The translations under genes and the position numbers were made by a program. A stretch of 18,591 nucleotides of DNA, taken from contig JAJYSL010000075.1 of NCBI GenBank assembly GCA_021793595.1, positions 1-18,591 on the forward strand, written 5' to 3'. Source of the stretch: Acidobacteriota bacterium. GTDB lineage: Bacteria > Acidobacteriota > Terriglobia > Terriglobales > Acidobacteriaceae. Below are positions 7,350-14,847 of this stretch, one piece after another. Each line of letters starts with the position of its first letter. Within the stretch, counting starts at the first letter, position 1. A model generated the notes under the pieces. It ran no database searches and was not told where the DNA came from. It was given only the letters and a program-made list of their open reading frames with translations.

Positions 7350-10300
7350 ATGCGTCACGTCTGCCGACTGGCCTTGTTCCTATGTTTGCTGCCTGCCTGC
7401 TCGTTTGTTGCCGTCGCGCAGTCCTGGCAAGCTCCCACGCTATATCCGGCTGGCAACGATGCCCCGTCTCGCATTGCGACAGCAGATCTGCTAGGCACGC
7501 AATCCAGCGATGTTGAGGCGGTCACGACCTCGCATGATCTCGTTCTCTACGCAAACGATGGAGCAGGGCGCCTAAGCTCATTCCCGCAAACCTTGCGTGA
7601 GAACGTCACGGCGATTGCAGCAGCGAAGTTTTCCGGCACTACGATGGACGATTTGGTCGTCATTTCTTCGACCACGCCCACAGCCCCTCTCCAACTGATG
7701 TTGCTGCCGAGCCAGGGCGGGCGCGTCTTTGGGACTGCCGTCGCGATCGCTCCCCAGCTTGCGCTGGGCGCAACCTGCCAGCTCAATGCCGCGGACTTCA
7801 ATGGCGATGGCGTCCCCGATGTTCTTATCTTTTGCGCCGGATCCAACTCTCTTGTCATCGGGATCAACAACGGGAAAAGCGGCTTCACCTACACGAGCGT
7901 TCCGGGCTTTCTCGAAAGCGGACGCCAGATTCAGAACGTGAGCGCCGGAGACCTCGATGGCGATGGCCTGGCGGACATCGTTGTCCAGTCCAGCCCTATC
8001 TACAGTCCGACGGACTCTCGCATCGATGTCCTCTGGAACAGTGCGGCGGGTACGTTCTCCCCGCAGCTAAATTACATTTCCCAGCCAGACATCACGGCCC
8101 TGTACGTTGCCAACGCCGATGGACATCCTTCCGCGAACCTTGTTACCGACAGCAGCAACAGCGTCTACGTGTTTGCCGATCAAGCGAACCGGAATGCTCT
8201 TACGCAGTCTATGGCCTTACAGATTCCCTCTGGCTGCAGCGTTACATCGCTGTCCTCGGGTCGGATCGTCAATATCAAGTACTCGCTTGGCCAGGACATG
8301 ATTGCCGCCGCAACTTGCAACGGCCAGAACCATCTGCTTGTTTTCCCTAATTCCGCCCAGACCAGCTTGACGCTTACCCCGACACTTTCCGATAACAGCG
8401 GCGTGCCCACGCTTTCCATGGCCATCAGCGTCGCGAGTGCATCCGGCACGGTCATCCCCACGGGAAATGCGGCGGTGAAAATTGGCACTGCAACGCTACA
8501 AGAACCACTGGTCAGTGGCGCAGCTCAAATCAATCCACAATCCTCCCCCGGCACCAGCATGCTGCAAGTCTCCTACAGCGGCGATAGCAACAATGCCGGC
8601 GCCTCTGAAACGGTTGCAATTGTCCTTGCGGATTCTACTGCTCCGGCCGGGAGTACATCGTCTTTCCTGATCAATGGTCCCACCATCACACCGACCTCGA
8701 ATCTTCTAGTCGGTACGCCTTACACGGTCGCCGCTGCAATCCAGCAGAAATCCAGTGGGGCTTCGAACGTCTTGACCGCACCATCGGGAACCATCACTTT
8801 TTCCGACAACGGCGCCGCGATCGCGGCTGCGCAAGGTGTTCCCTCCGAAAGCCTATCTGCGTGGTCCAGCAGCGATTGCAGCTTTAACGGGTCCACATGG
8901 GCCGGCACCCAGTGTGCAATGGATGGTTCGGGAAGCTACCAGATCGCGTATGAGCAGGACCAGAATGTTTATTCTTCTCAGGCTATATTTACGAGTGCCG
9001 GGTTACATTCTCTTGCCGCATCCTATCCAGAGGGTGCATCCGGCTTAGTTACAAAGACTCTACAGGTGGATGTCGCTGCCAGCGTACGCCACTTTTCCGG
9101 GGAACTAGTCTCTACGCAAACGGCCATCAGCTCGCAATCTCTCTCCCCAATGATGGGCTCGATGAGGCTGACTCCCATGGCGCAGAGTACAACGACAAGC
9201 TTCACGGTAGCCAGTAACAATAACCCCTCACTTTACGGACAGTCGGTAACATTTACAACCAGCTACCCTGCAAGCGGAAATGGTACCTGGAATTACTACG
9301 ACAACGGACAGTTGCTGGGCCCAGCAACAGTTCAGCTCATGTCATCCCCAGAAGGGATTGCAGTAAATTCGAGCAGCAATTACGTCTATGTCTCCAACTA
9401 TGGGAATAACACGGTGTCCGTGATCAATGGGGCTAATGATCACATTGTTGCCACGATTGCGGTTGGCGCAAACCCAGAAGCTATAGCAGTAGACAGCAGT
9501 TCGGGGTATATCTATGTTGCCAATTACCAGGGAAGCAGCATTTCTGTAATTAACTCAAGCTCAAATAGCGTGGTAGCAAGCATACCGGTTGGGGCCTATC
9601 CCGATCAGATCGTTGTCAATCCGAACACGCACACCGTTTATGAGGCCGACAGCATAAATACAAAGATAATTAGTGGTTCCACCTTCACTGTTACGGATAC
9701 TGTTTCTGGAGGTTGCGCCAGTATATATTGTAACCTCGGCATCAATCCTAGCACGAACACTTTATTTGTCTCATCGGGGCAGGAGATAGCAACTGTAAAC
9801 CTCGCCACTAACACGCCTAGCACTGCATTGTACGATAGTACTCTCACGGATGCCAACATGGCCCTTTCCGTGAACACTGGCAATAATACTGCATATATTT
9901 ACGAGGGAGGCACTCCAAATGCCGTGATTGGATCATTCAACGGAACGACTCAAACAGTAGGCACGTCGATGCCACTGGCGGTAAGCGCGGCGTATCCCGC
10001 TGGAATCGCAGTAAACTCCACGACAGGATTTTATTATTACCTATGGGCCGCCGGTTCTGCTGTAGGAGACAATCAAAATGGGGCCTTCATTGACGTCGGC
10101 ACCACTCCCTCGGGAATCGCAGTAAACCCGACTACGAACTTAGTCTACGTTGCGAATCAGGGAAGTAATACTGTTTCCGTTATCAATGGTGCTACAGACG
10201 CCGTCATCGATACGATCGGAATGACGGCCACATATACTACCTCATCCCTTACTACTGGTACGCATCCAATCACTTCGTCTTATTCCGGAGATTATTCGGG

Positions 10301-13300
10301 TAATCCGGCAGCAATCTCGGCAGTTTTCGATCAGGTCGTAAATGGTGTAACGCCTACTCTCTCCGTCTCCTGTTCGCCGAATCCAATCACGTATGGTTCG
10401 CAGAATACAAATTGCTCCACAAGTTTGACAGGCGGGTCTTCGCCTACGGGCACTGAAACCTGGACAATCAACGGCGGCGCGTGGACCACCACGGGTGTCG
10501 ACGGGTCAGCAGGCGGCTTCGCCGGGTACTCGGCGGGGACCTACACCATCGCCGTAGTCTACTCAGGCGACGATGATAATAATTCAGTCAGCTCGTCCAC
10601 CACCCTGACAATTAGCAAGGCGACACCGAGTATTTCGGTTTCGTGCAGTCCGAACCCAATCACATACGGCTCGCAGAATACCACTTGCACGGCCAGCGTC
10701 AGCGGCGGAGCGACTGGTACAGTTACCTTCACGGCAAACGGCGGCGGCTGGACAACGGTTTCCCTAAGTGGGGGCACCGCAAGTGCGACGGGCTTTTCGG
10801 ACTGGAATGTAGGTACATATCCGGTAAGGGCTGCCTATAGCGGCGATTCCAATTTCAACGCCGTCAGCTCGTCGACCTCGATCGCTATTCAAAAAGCTGC
10901 CAGCTCGATTTCATTCGCTACATCTGCGACAACAGCCATCGTCGGACAGTCGATTGGTGTCTCCGCAAGTGTTTGTTGCAGCCAGAACGGCACTGTACAG
11001 TTTTACGATTCCACCTGGAACTACGCGAACGTCGCCACTTCCGGCAGTGGCGCGTCCTCGACCTTTAGCGCGTCCACCCCAGGGACTTATCAGCTCTATG
11101 CATCGTGGCCAGGCGATACCAATTACAACGCGGCGACCAGTGCCCCTATCAATGTGACATTCGTCATGGCGAACAGTTCTGTTTCTCTCGCCTGCACCCC
11201 CAATCCTGCCGACCTCGGCCAGGCAGTAAGTTGCACTGCAACTGTGAGCGGTGGGGCAAACGGAGAGTCTGTAGACTTTCTGGACGGCGCTACCCAGATC
11301 GGGGCGGGAACAATCTCGAGCGGAGTGGCCACATTTAGCACAACGAGTCTTGCGGTTGGCACGCATTCTCTGACTGCCGAGTACGTCGGAGACGGCACCT
11401 ATAACCCATCCACGTCAAACGCCGTCTCGGAATCAATCAACAATCCCGGCACGGTCACTGACATCTCGTCGAACCTGAACCCTTCAACCTACGGGCAGAA
11501 CGTCGCCTTCTGGGCCATGGTAAATACGGGCGGAACCATTCCAACCGGAACGGTCACCTTTGAAAACGGCGGCGCCAGTATCGGGAGTGGCACAGTAAGT
11601 GCGGTCGGCACGACAAATGAACTCCGGTACTCAACCGATTTCGGGGCGTGGGCCACGAACGATAGCGTAACAATTACCCCCGCTGCCACGACGGCCCCCG
11701 ATGGGTCCGAGACAGCTTCGCTGCTGACCGTCGGAAGCAATGGCGGATACTACATCCTCGATTCCTTCCCTTGCTCCCCAGGAGTGACTACGTATTCGGT
11801 ATGGTTGAAGCAGAGTGCCAACCCTTCAGGGCAAACAACTTTGTCGGTGAGGTTCAACGATGGCTCGGGCGTTAATTTATTAACTGTCTTTCCTCGAGTA
11901 GTACAGACTTCGAGTTGGTCCCGATTCAGCACCACAAACACAGCGCCTGCCGGCACAGCCTCATGCACGATGGGGATAGAGCAGGACACATCAGGTGGCG
12001 GCGGCAGCGCACTTCCAGGCCAGAGCGTGTATGCATGGGGCGCGCAGGTTGAAGTGGCCTCGCAGCCCGGCCCTTACATTGCGACCAATGGCTCTGCGGC
12101 CAGCGGCAGCGGCGGTCTTGCGACATTCACGACCAGTTCGTTGCCGGTAGGCAGCTTGAATATCACCGCCGCTTACAGCGGTGACGCGAACAATCTGACT
12201 TCGACCTCCCCTACACTGTGGCAGAACGTCAATAAAGCCACGCCGAGCATCTCCGCATCGTGCTCACCCAATCCTGTCGCATATCTGTCCTACTACTCCT
12301 GCATAGCGGATGTGAGCGGAAGTGCGACCGCAACGGTAACATGGCCTGCGATTTTCGGTGGGGCCACAACATCGTTGAGCGGTGGCGCTACCTCGACCCC
12401 CACTTATCAGGCCACGGCCACTCCAGCTGCATATAGCGGAACAGTAACTTATAACGGCGACGGCAACTACAATTCGATAAGCACAAGCGTATCAATTACA
12501 AGTATCGCGATCTCGCAAACGATCGCCTTCACCCCTCCGCCGTCGCCTGTGGCCTACGGGGTCGCACCCATCGCGCTCTCGGCCACGGCGACCTCGGGTC
12601 TCCCGGTCGCCTTCAGCGTGCTCTCCGGGCCGGGCACAGTTTCCGGCAACACCCTGACCGTCACCGGACCCGGCACAGTCGTCGTCGCCGCCAATCAGGG
12701 TGGCAATGGCTATTACTTGCCGACGGCACAAGTCACGCAGAGCGTCGTCGTCAGCCAAACCCCGACCGTCGCAACTCTCTCCAGTTCTCTGGATCCTTCA
12801 ACCTACGGACAGAACGTCACTTTCTCGGCCCTTGTCAATACGGGAGGAACCATTCCTACCGGAACGGTCACCTTTGAGAACGGCGGCGCGAGTATTGGGA
12901 GTGCAAGTGTCAGCACTGTGTCTGCTACGAACCTTATCCCTGCTTCTACCTGGGGTCTAAGTGGTGGCAACTGGAATGTGTGGGATTATCCGTCAACAAC
13001 CCACACAGTTGCAAATGCGACTGCCCCGGATGGTTCAAATACCGCACTCGCGGTAACGGTGGCAGGCTCCGATCATACAGTCGTTCAACAATCACCGGCC
13101 CAGTACCTAGCTCCGTATTTCTCTGTGTACGGCCACACCTACACGTTCTCAATATGGGCTAGAACGCCCAATAGCTGCAGTTCTTTTGGTATAGGGATGG
13201 AAAATGACACTGCTTGGGAAGGCGGTAGTCGTACAGTTTCCGATGGATCCGCTTGGCAAAGATTTTCCGTAACTTATACATTTACTCAACCAAGCGACAG

Positions 13301-14834
13301 TAGCGAGGTTGACAGCTATGTTGCAGTTCCAGCCGGATGCACTGTCCAATTATGGGGATGGCAGTTTGAGGAGGCCTCGCAGCCCGGGCCTTACATTGCA
13401 ACCAACGGCTCTGCCGCTTCAGGTAGCGGTGGAATCACGACACTGACAACGAGTTCGCTGCCTGCCGGCAGCGATCCCATTACCGCCGTCTACGGCGGGG
13501 ACAGCAACGATGCTGCTTCCACGTCGCCAGTACTAACACAGACGGTGACCGCTGCGGCCCCAACATTGACCGTGGCCACGTCGGGATCGCCGTCGATCTC
13601 CGGCACATCCGTGACTTTTACCGCGACGATCTCCAGCGGACCCACGGGCACAATCACCTTTTACGACAGCGGGACCGCCATCGGCACCGGCACGATCAGC
13701 GGCACCACCGCCACCTTTACCACGAGCTCGCTGGCGGTCGGCTCCCACTCGATTACTGCCGGCTGGACCGGAAATGCTGACTACAGCGCTGTCACTTCCA
13801 GTGCTATTTCACAGGTTGTCAACCCGATCTCACAAACGATCAGTTTCACCCCTCCACCGTCGCCCGTGACCTACGGGGTTGCACCCATCGCGCTCTCGGC
13901 CACGGCAACGTCTGGACTCCCCGTAAGTTTCAGCGTCCTCTCCGGGCCGGGCACAGTCTCTGGCAGCATCCTGACGATCACAGGCGCCGGCACGGTCGTC
14001 GTCGCCGCCAACCAAGGCGGCAATGCCGACTACTCGGCCGCCCCCCAAGTCACGCAGAGTGTCGTCGTCAACAAGGCAACACCTACGATCTCTTGGACAA
14101 CTCCTGCCGCCATCACCTATGGAACGGCTCTGGGCGGCACGCAGCTCAATGCAACTTCGGGCGGCGTGGCCGGAACATTTGTTTACAGTCCCGCTTCCGG
14201 TACAGTGCTGGGTGCGGGCCCGCAGACTCTGTCTGTGACCTTCACCCCAACCGACTCGACCGACTATAACTCCGCCAGCGACACGACTTCTCTGACGGTC
14301 AACAAGGCAACAGGCGTCTTCACAATTACCTCTTCGGCTAATCCTTCCGTGTACGGAGCAGCCGTAAGCATCACGCTGTCCGGGCCGGCCGCTGCCACCG
14401 GCACAATAACTCTGCTCGATGGCGCGAACCCGATTGGCACTGGCACCTTGAGCAATGGTGTTGCAACCATCAATGTTCCGTTATTTCTGGCAGGCTCTCA
14501 TTCGCTGACCGCCAGCTACCCCGGCGACGCAAATTTTCTTCCCTCCACCTCGGCCCCGTACACGCAGGTCGTGAACACAGCGGCTGTCGTCATCTCCATC
14601 GCCTCGACCGTCAATCCATCCATCTACGGAGAGACGGTCACCTTCACCTTCACTTTCAAAGGCGTCACCAGAGGGGCTGTTCCTACAGGCTCCGCTGTCG
14701 TTACCGATGGAGTGAACAATCTTGGAGCCTTGACGCTCAACAGTTCCGGGGTCGCGACATTCACGACCTCGGCGTTGGTGGCCGGAACGCACTCTATCAC
14801 CGCAGCCTATCAGGGCGATTCCAATTACCACTAG
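7350..14834 (+). CDS. P1: giant exported Ig-repeat protein with two propellers
   Basis: 2494 residues with a signal peptide ending VAVA|Q. Approximate layout: FG-GAP/VCBS-like propeller 25-337 (DFNGDGVPD and DLDGDGLAD calcium-loop motifs); Ig 338-430; Ig 437-577 with a Cys-containing insert; Ig 619-1001 interrupted by a YVTN propeller at 665-957 (repeated GIAV, VYVAN and VSVING units); Ig 1002-1366 (four domains, several with a CSPNP...C pair); Ig 1367-1630 with a jelly-roll insert at 1421-1589; Ig to 1720; MBG-like 1721-1803; Ig 1804-2068 with a second jelly-roll at 1860-2028; Ig to 2160; MBG-like to 2243; MBG to 2320; Ig to 2412; and a last Ig 2413-2494 that stops at GDSNYH. That last domain lacks the C-terminal strand all the others have. 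The start has GGAG six bases upstream. It is the first gene of the operon and a likely surface or extracellular adhesin; the ligand is unknown. Confidence 0.85.
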   Translation: MRHVCRLALFLCLLPACSFVAVAQSWQAPTLYPAGNDAPSRIATADLLGTQSSDVEAVTTSHDLVLYANDGAGRLSSFPQTLRENVTAIAAAKFSGTTMDDLVVISSTTPTAPLQLMLLPSQGGRVFGTAVAIAPQLALGATCQLNAADFNGDGVPDVLIFCAGSNSLVIGINNGKSGFTYTSVPGFLESGRQIQNVSAGDLDGDGLADIVVQSSPIYSPTDSRIDVLWNSAAGTFSPQLNYISQPDITALYVANADGHPSANLVTDSSNSVYVFADQANRNALTQSMALQIPSGCSVTSLSSGRIVNIKYSLGQDMIAAATCNGQNHLLVFPNSAQTSLTLTPTLSDNSGVPTLSMAISVASASGTVIPTGNAAVKIGTATLQEPLVSGAAQINPQSSPGTSMLQVSYSGDSNNAGASETVAIVLADSTAPAGSTSSFLINGPTITPTSNLLVGTPYTVAAAIQQKSSGASNVLTAPSGTITFSDNGAAIAAAQGVPSESLSAWSSSDCSFNGSTWAGTQCAMDGSGSYQIAYEQDQNVYSSQAIFTSAGLHSLAASYPEGASGLVTKTLQVDVAASVRHFSGELVSTQTAISSQSLSPMMGSMRLTPMAQSTTTSFTVASNNNPSLYGQSVTFTTSYPASGNGTWNYYDNGQLLGPATVQLMSSPEGIAVNSSSNYVYVSNYGNNTVSVINGANDHIVATIAVGANPEAIAVDSSSGYIYVANYQGSSISVINSSSNSVVASIPVGAYPDQIVVNPNTHTVYEADSINTKIISGSTFTVTDTVSGGCASIYCNLGINPSTNTLFVSSGQEIATVNLATNTPSTALYDSTLTDANMALSVNTGNNTAYIYEGGTPNAVIGSFNGTTQTVGTSMPLAVSAAYPAGIAVNSTTGFYYYLWAAGSAVGDNQNGAFIDVGTTPSGIAVNPTTNLVYVANQGSNTVSVINGATDAVIDTIGMTATYTTSSLTTGTHPITSSYSGDYSGNPAAISAVFDQVVNGVTPTLSVSCSPNPITYGSQNTNCSTSLTGGSSPTGTETWTINGGAWTTTGVDGSAGGFAGYSAGTYTIAVVYSGDDDNNSVSSSTTLTISKATPSISVSCSPNPITYGSQNTTCTASVSGGATGTVTFTANGGGWTTVSLSGGTASATGFSDWNVGTYPVRAAYSGDSNFNAVSSSTSIAIQKAASSISFATSATTAIVGQSIGVSASVCCSQNGTVQFYDSTWNYANVATSGSGASSTFSASTPGTYQLYASWPGDTNYNAATSAPINVTFVMANSSVSLACTPNPADLGQAVSCTATVSGGANGESVDFLDGATQIGAGTISSGVATFSTTSLAVGTHSLTAEYVGDGTYNPSTSNAVSESINNPGTVTDISSNLNPSTYGQNVAFWAMVNTGGTIPTGTVTFENGGASIGSGTVSAVGTTNELRYSTDFGAWATNDSVTITPAATTAPDGSETASLLTVGSNGGYYILDSFPCSPGVTTYSVWLKQSANPSGQTTLSVRFNDGSGVNLLTVFPRVVQTSSWSRFSTTNTAPAGTASCTMGIEQDTSGGGGSALPGQSVYAWGAQVEVASQPGPYIATNGSAASGSGGLATFTTSSLPVGSLNITAAYSGDANNLTSTSPTLWQNVNKATPSISASCSPNPVAYLSYYSCIADVSGSATATVTWPAIFGGATTSLSGGATSTPTYQATATPAAYSGTVTYNGDGNYNSISTSVSITSIAISQTIAFTPPPSPVAYGVAPIALSATATSGLPVAFSVLSGPGTVSGNTLTVTGPGTVVVAANQGGNGYYLPTAQVTQSVVVSQTPTVATLSSSLDPSTYGQNVTFSALVNTGGTIPTGTVTFENGGASIGSASVSTVSATNLIPASTWGLSGGNWNVWDYPSTTHTVANATAPDGSNTALAVTVAGSDHTVVQQSPAQYLAPYFSVYGHTYTFSIWARTPNSCSSFGIGMENDTAWEGGSRTVSDGSAWQRFSVTYTFTQPSDSSEVDSYVAVPAGCTVQLWGWQFEEASQPGPYIATNGSAASGSGGITTLTTSSLPAGSDPITAVYGGDSNDAASTSPVLTQTVTAAAPTLTVATSGSPSISGTSVTFTATISSGPTGTITFYDSGTAIGTGTISGTTATFTTSSLAVGSHSITAGWTGNADYSAVTSSAISQVVNPISQTISFTPPPSPVTYGVAPIALSATATSGLPVSFSVLSGPGTVSGSILTITGAGTVVVAANQGGNADYSAAPQVTQSVVVNKATPTISWTTPAAITYGTALGGTQLNATSGGVAGTFVYSPASGTVLGAGPQTLSVTFTPTDSTDYNSASDTTSLTVNKATGVFTITSSANPSVYGAAVSITLSGPAAATGTITLLDGANPIGTGTLSNGVATINVPLFLAGSHSLTASYPGDANFLPSTSAPYTQVVNTAAVVISIASTVNPSIYGETVTFTFTFKGVTRGAVPTGSAVVTDGVNNLGALTLNSSGVATFTTSALVAGTHSITAAYQGDSNYH
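8841..8978 (+). other. Cys-containing insert in the second Ig domain of P1
   Basis: About 46 residues interrupt the Ig domain between its GTITFSDNGAAIAAA strand and the FTSAGLHSLAASYPEG end. They contain CSFNGSTWAGTQC, two cysteines 11 residues apart that may form a disulfide loop in the periplasm or outside the cell. I do not recognise the insert. It occupies the same Ig loop as the larger guest domains further along. Confidence 0.45.
9343..10220 (+). other. YVTN beta-propeller nested in an Ig domain of P1
   Basis: Five or more repeats of the pattern GIAVN-x-VYVAN-x-G-x-NTVSVING-x-VVATIPVG are recognisable; the middle ones are diverged. They form a propeller of the YVTN/NHL type, known from surface-layer proteins. 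The propeller splits an Ig domain: the first half ends at GQLLGPATV and the second resumes at TATYTTSSLTTGTHPIT. Its DNA is visibly more AT-rich than the flanking Ig repeats, which suggests separate origin. Confidence 0.65.
11466..11600 (+). repeat. Duplicated Ig half-domain, copy 1
   Basis: About 130 bases encoding NPSTYGQNV through GTVTFENGGASIGS are nearly identical to 12776-12910. Each copy is followed directly by a jelly-roll insert. After the inserts similarity resumes (12054-12117 against 13369-13434, encoding ASQPGPYIATNGSAASGSGG). The conserved flanks enclose a diverged core. Confidence 0.75.
11609..12117 (+). other. Phage-tail-type jelly-roll insert 1 in P1
   Basis: About 170 residues run from TNELRYSTDFGAW through APDGSETASLLTV and YSVWLKQS to VYAWGAQVE...GPYIATNGS. 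This order of motifs (N-L-x-Y-S-x-D-F, APDG, S-V-W/Y-x-K, W-G-A-Q-x-E, Y-I-x-T) is typical of carbohydrate-binding-like jelly-roll modules often seen in phage tail proteins. It sits inside an Ig domain in place of a short loop. Sugar or surface binding is inferred. Confidence 0.6.
12510..12757 (+). repeat. Duplicated MBG-like module, copy 1
   Basis: This encodes QTIAFTPPPSPVAYGVAPIA through VTQSVVVS, a widespread bacterial Ig-like variant. It is highly similar at DNA level to 13829-14075, with long identical runs around the GVAPIALSATATSGLP and SGPGTVSG segments. The high identity suggests recent duplication or gene conversion within P1. Confidence 0.75.
12776..12910 (+). repeat. Duplicated Ig half-domain, copy 2
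   Basis: This is the second copy of the 11466-11600 sequence, again placed directly before a jelly-roll insert. Differences are mainly at synonymous positions. Confidence 0.75.
12926..13434 (+). other. Phage-tail-type jelly-roll insert 2 in P1
   Basis: About 170 residues from TNLIPASTWGLSGGNW through APDGSNTALAVTV and YTFSIWAR to WGWQFEEASQPGPYIATNGS. It has the same fold signature and the same Ig loop as insert 1, but the core sequence is largely different and the DNA is more AT-rich. The flanks are nearly identical to those of insert 1. Confidence 0.6.
13829..14075 (+). repeat. Duplicated MBG-like module, copy 2
   Basis: This is the second copy of the 12510-12757 module, followed here by a different MBG domain (NKATPTISWTTPAAITYGTA). 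Together the two copies could support recombination that deletes or duplicates the roughly 1.3 kb between them. Confidence 0.75.
14586..14831 (+). other. C-terminal incomplete Ig domain of P1 (acceptor)
   Basis: The last domain of P1 runs from VVISIASTVNPSIYGETV to AGTHSITAAYQGDSNYH and then stops. In the other Ig domains of these proteins GD-x-N-Y/F is followed by about 12 residues such as LPSTSAPYTQVV, which form the final strand. That strand is absent here. It is the predicted acceptor for the N-terminal strand of P2. Confidence 0.55.
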
Positions 14835-14847
14835 GAGCGAGGGCCGT

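Noticed and set aside
7208..7516. 102-codon frame overlapping the start of P1
   Set aside because: It overlaps the clear signal peptide of P1 in another frame and has no ribosome binding site or domain.
10350..14834. CRISPR array or simple tandem DNA repeat
   Set aside because: The periodicity is of about 90 codons with diverged sequence, in frame, and reflects Ig-like protein domains.
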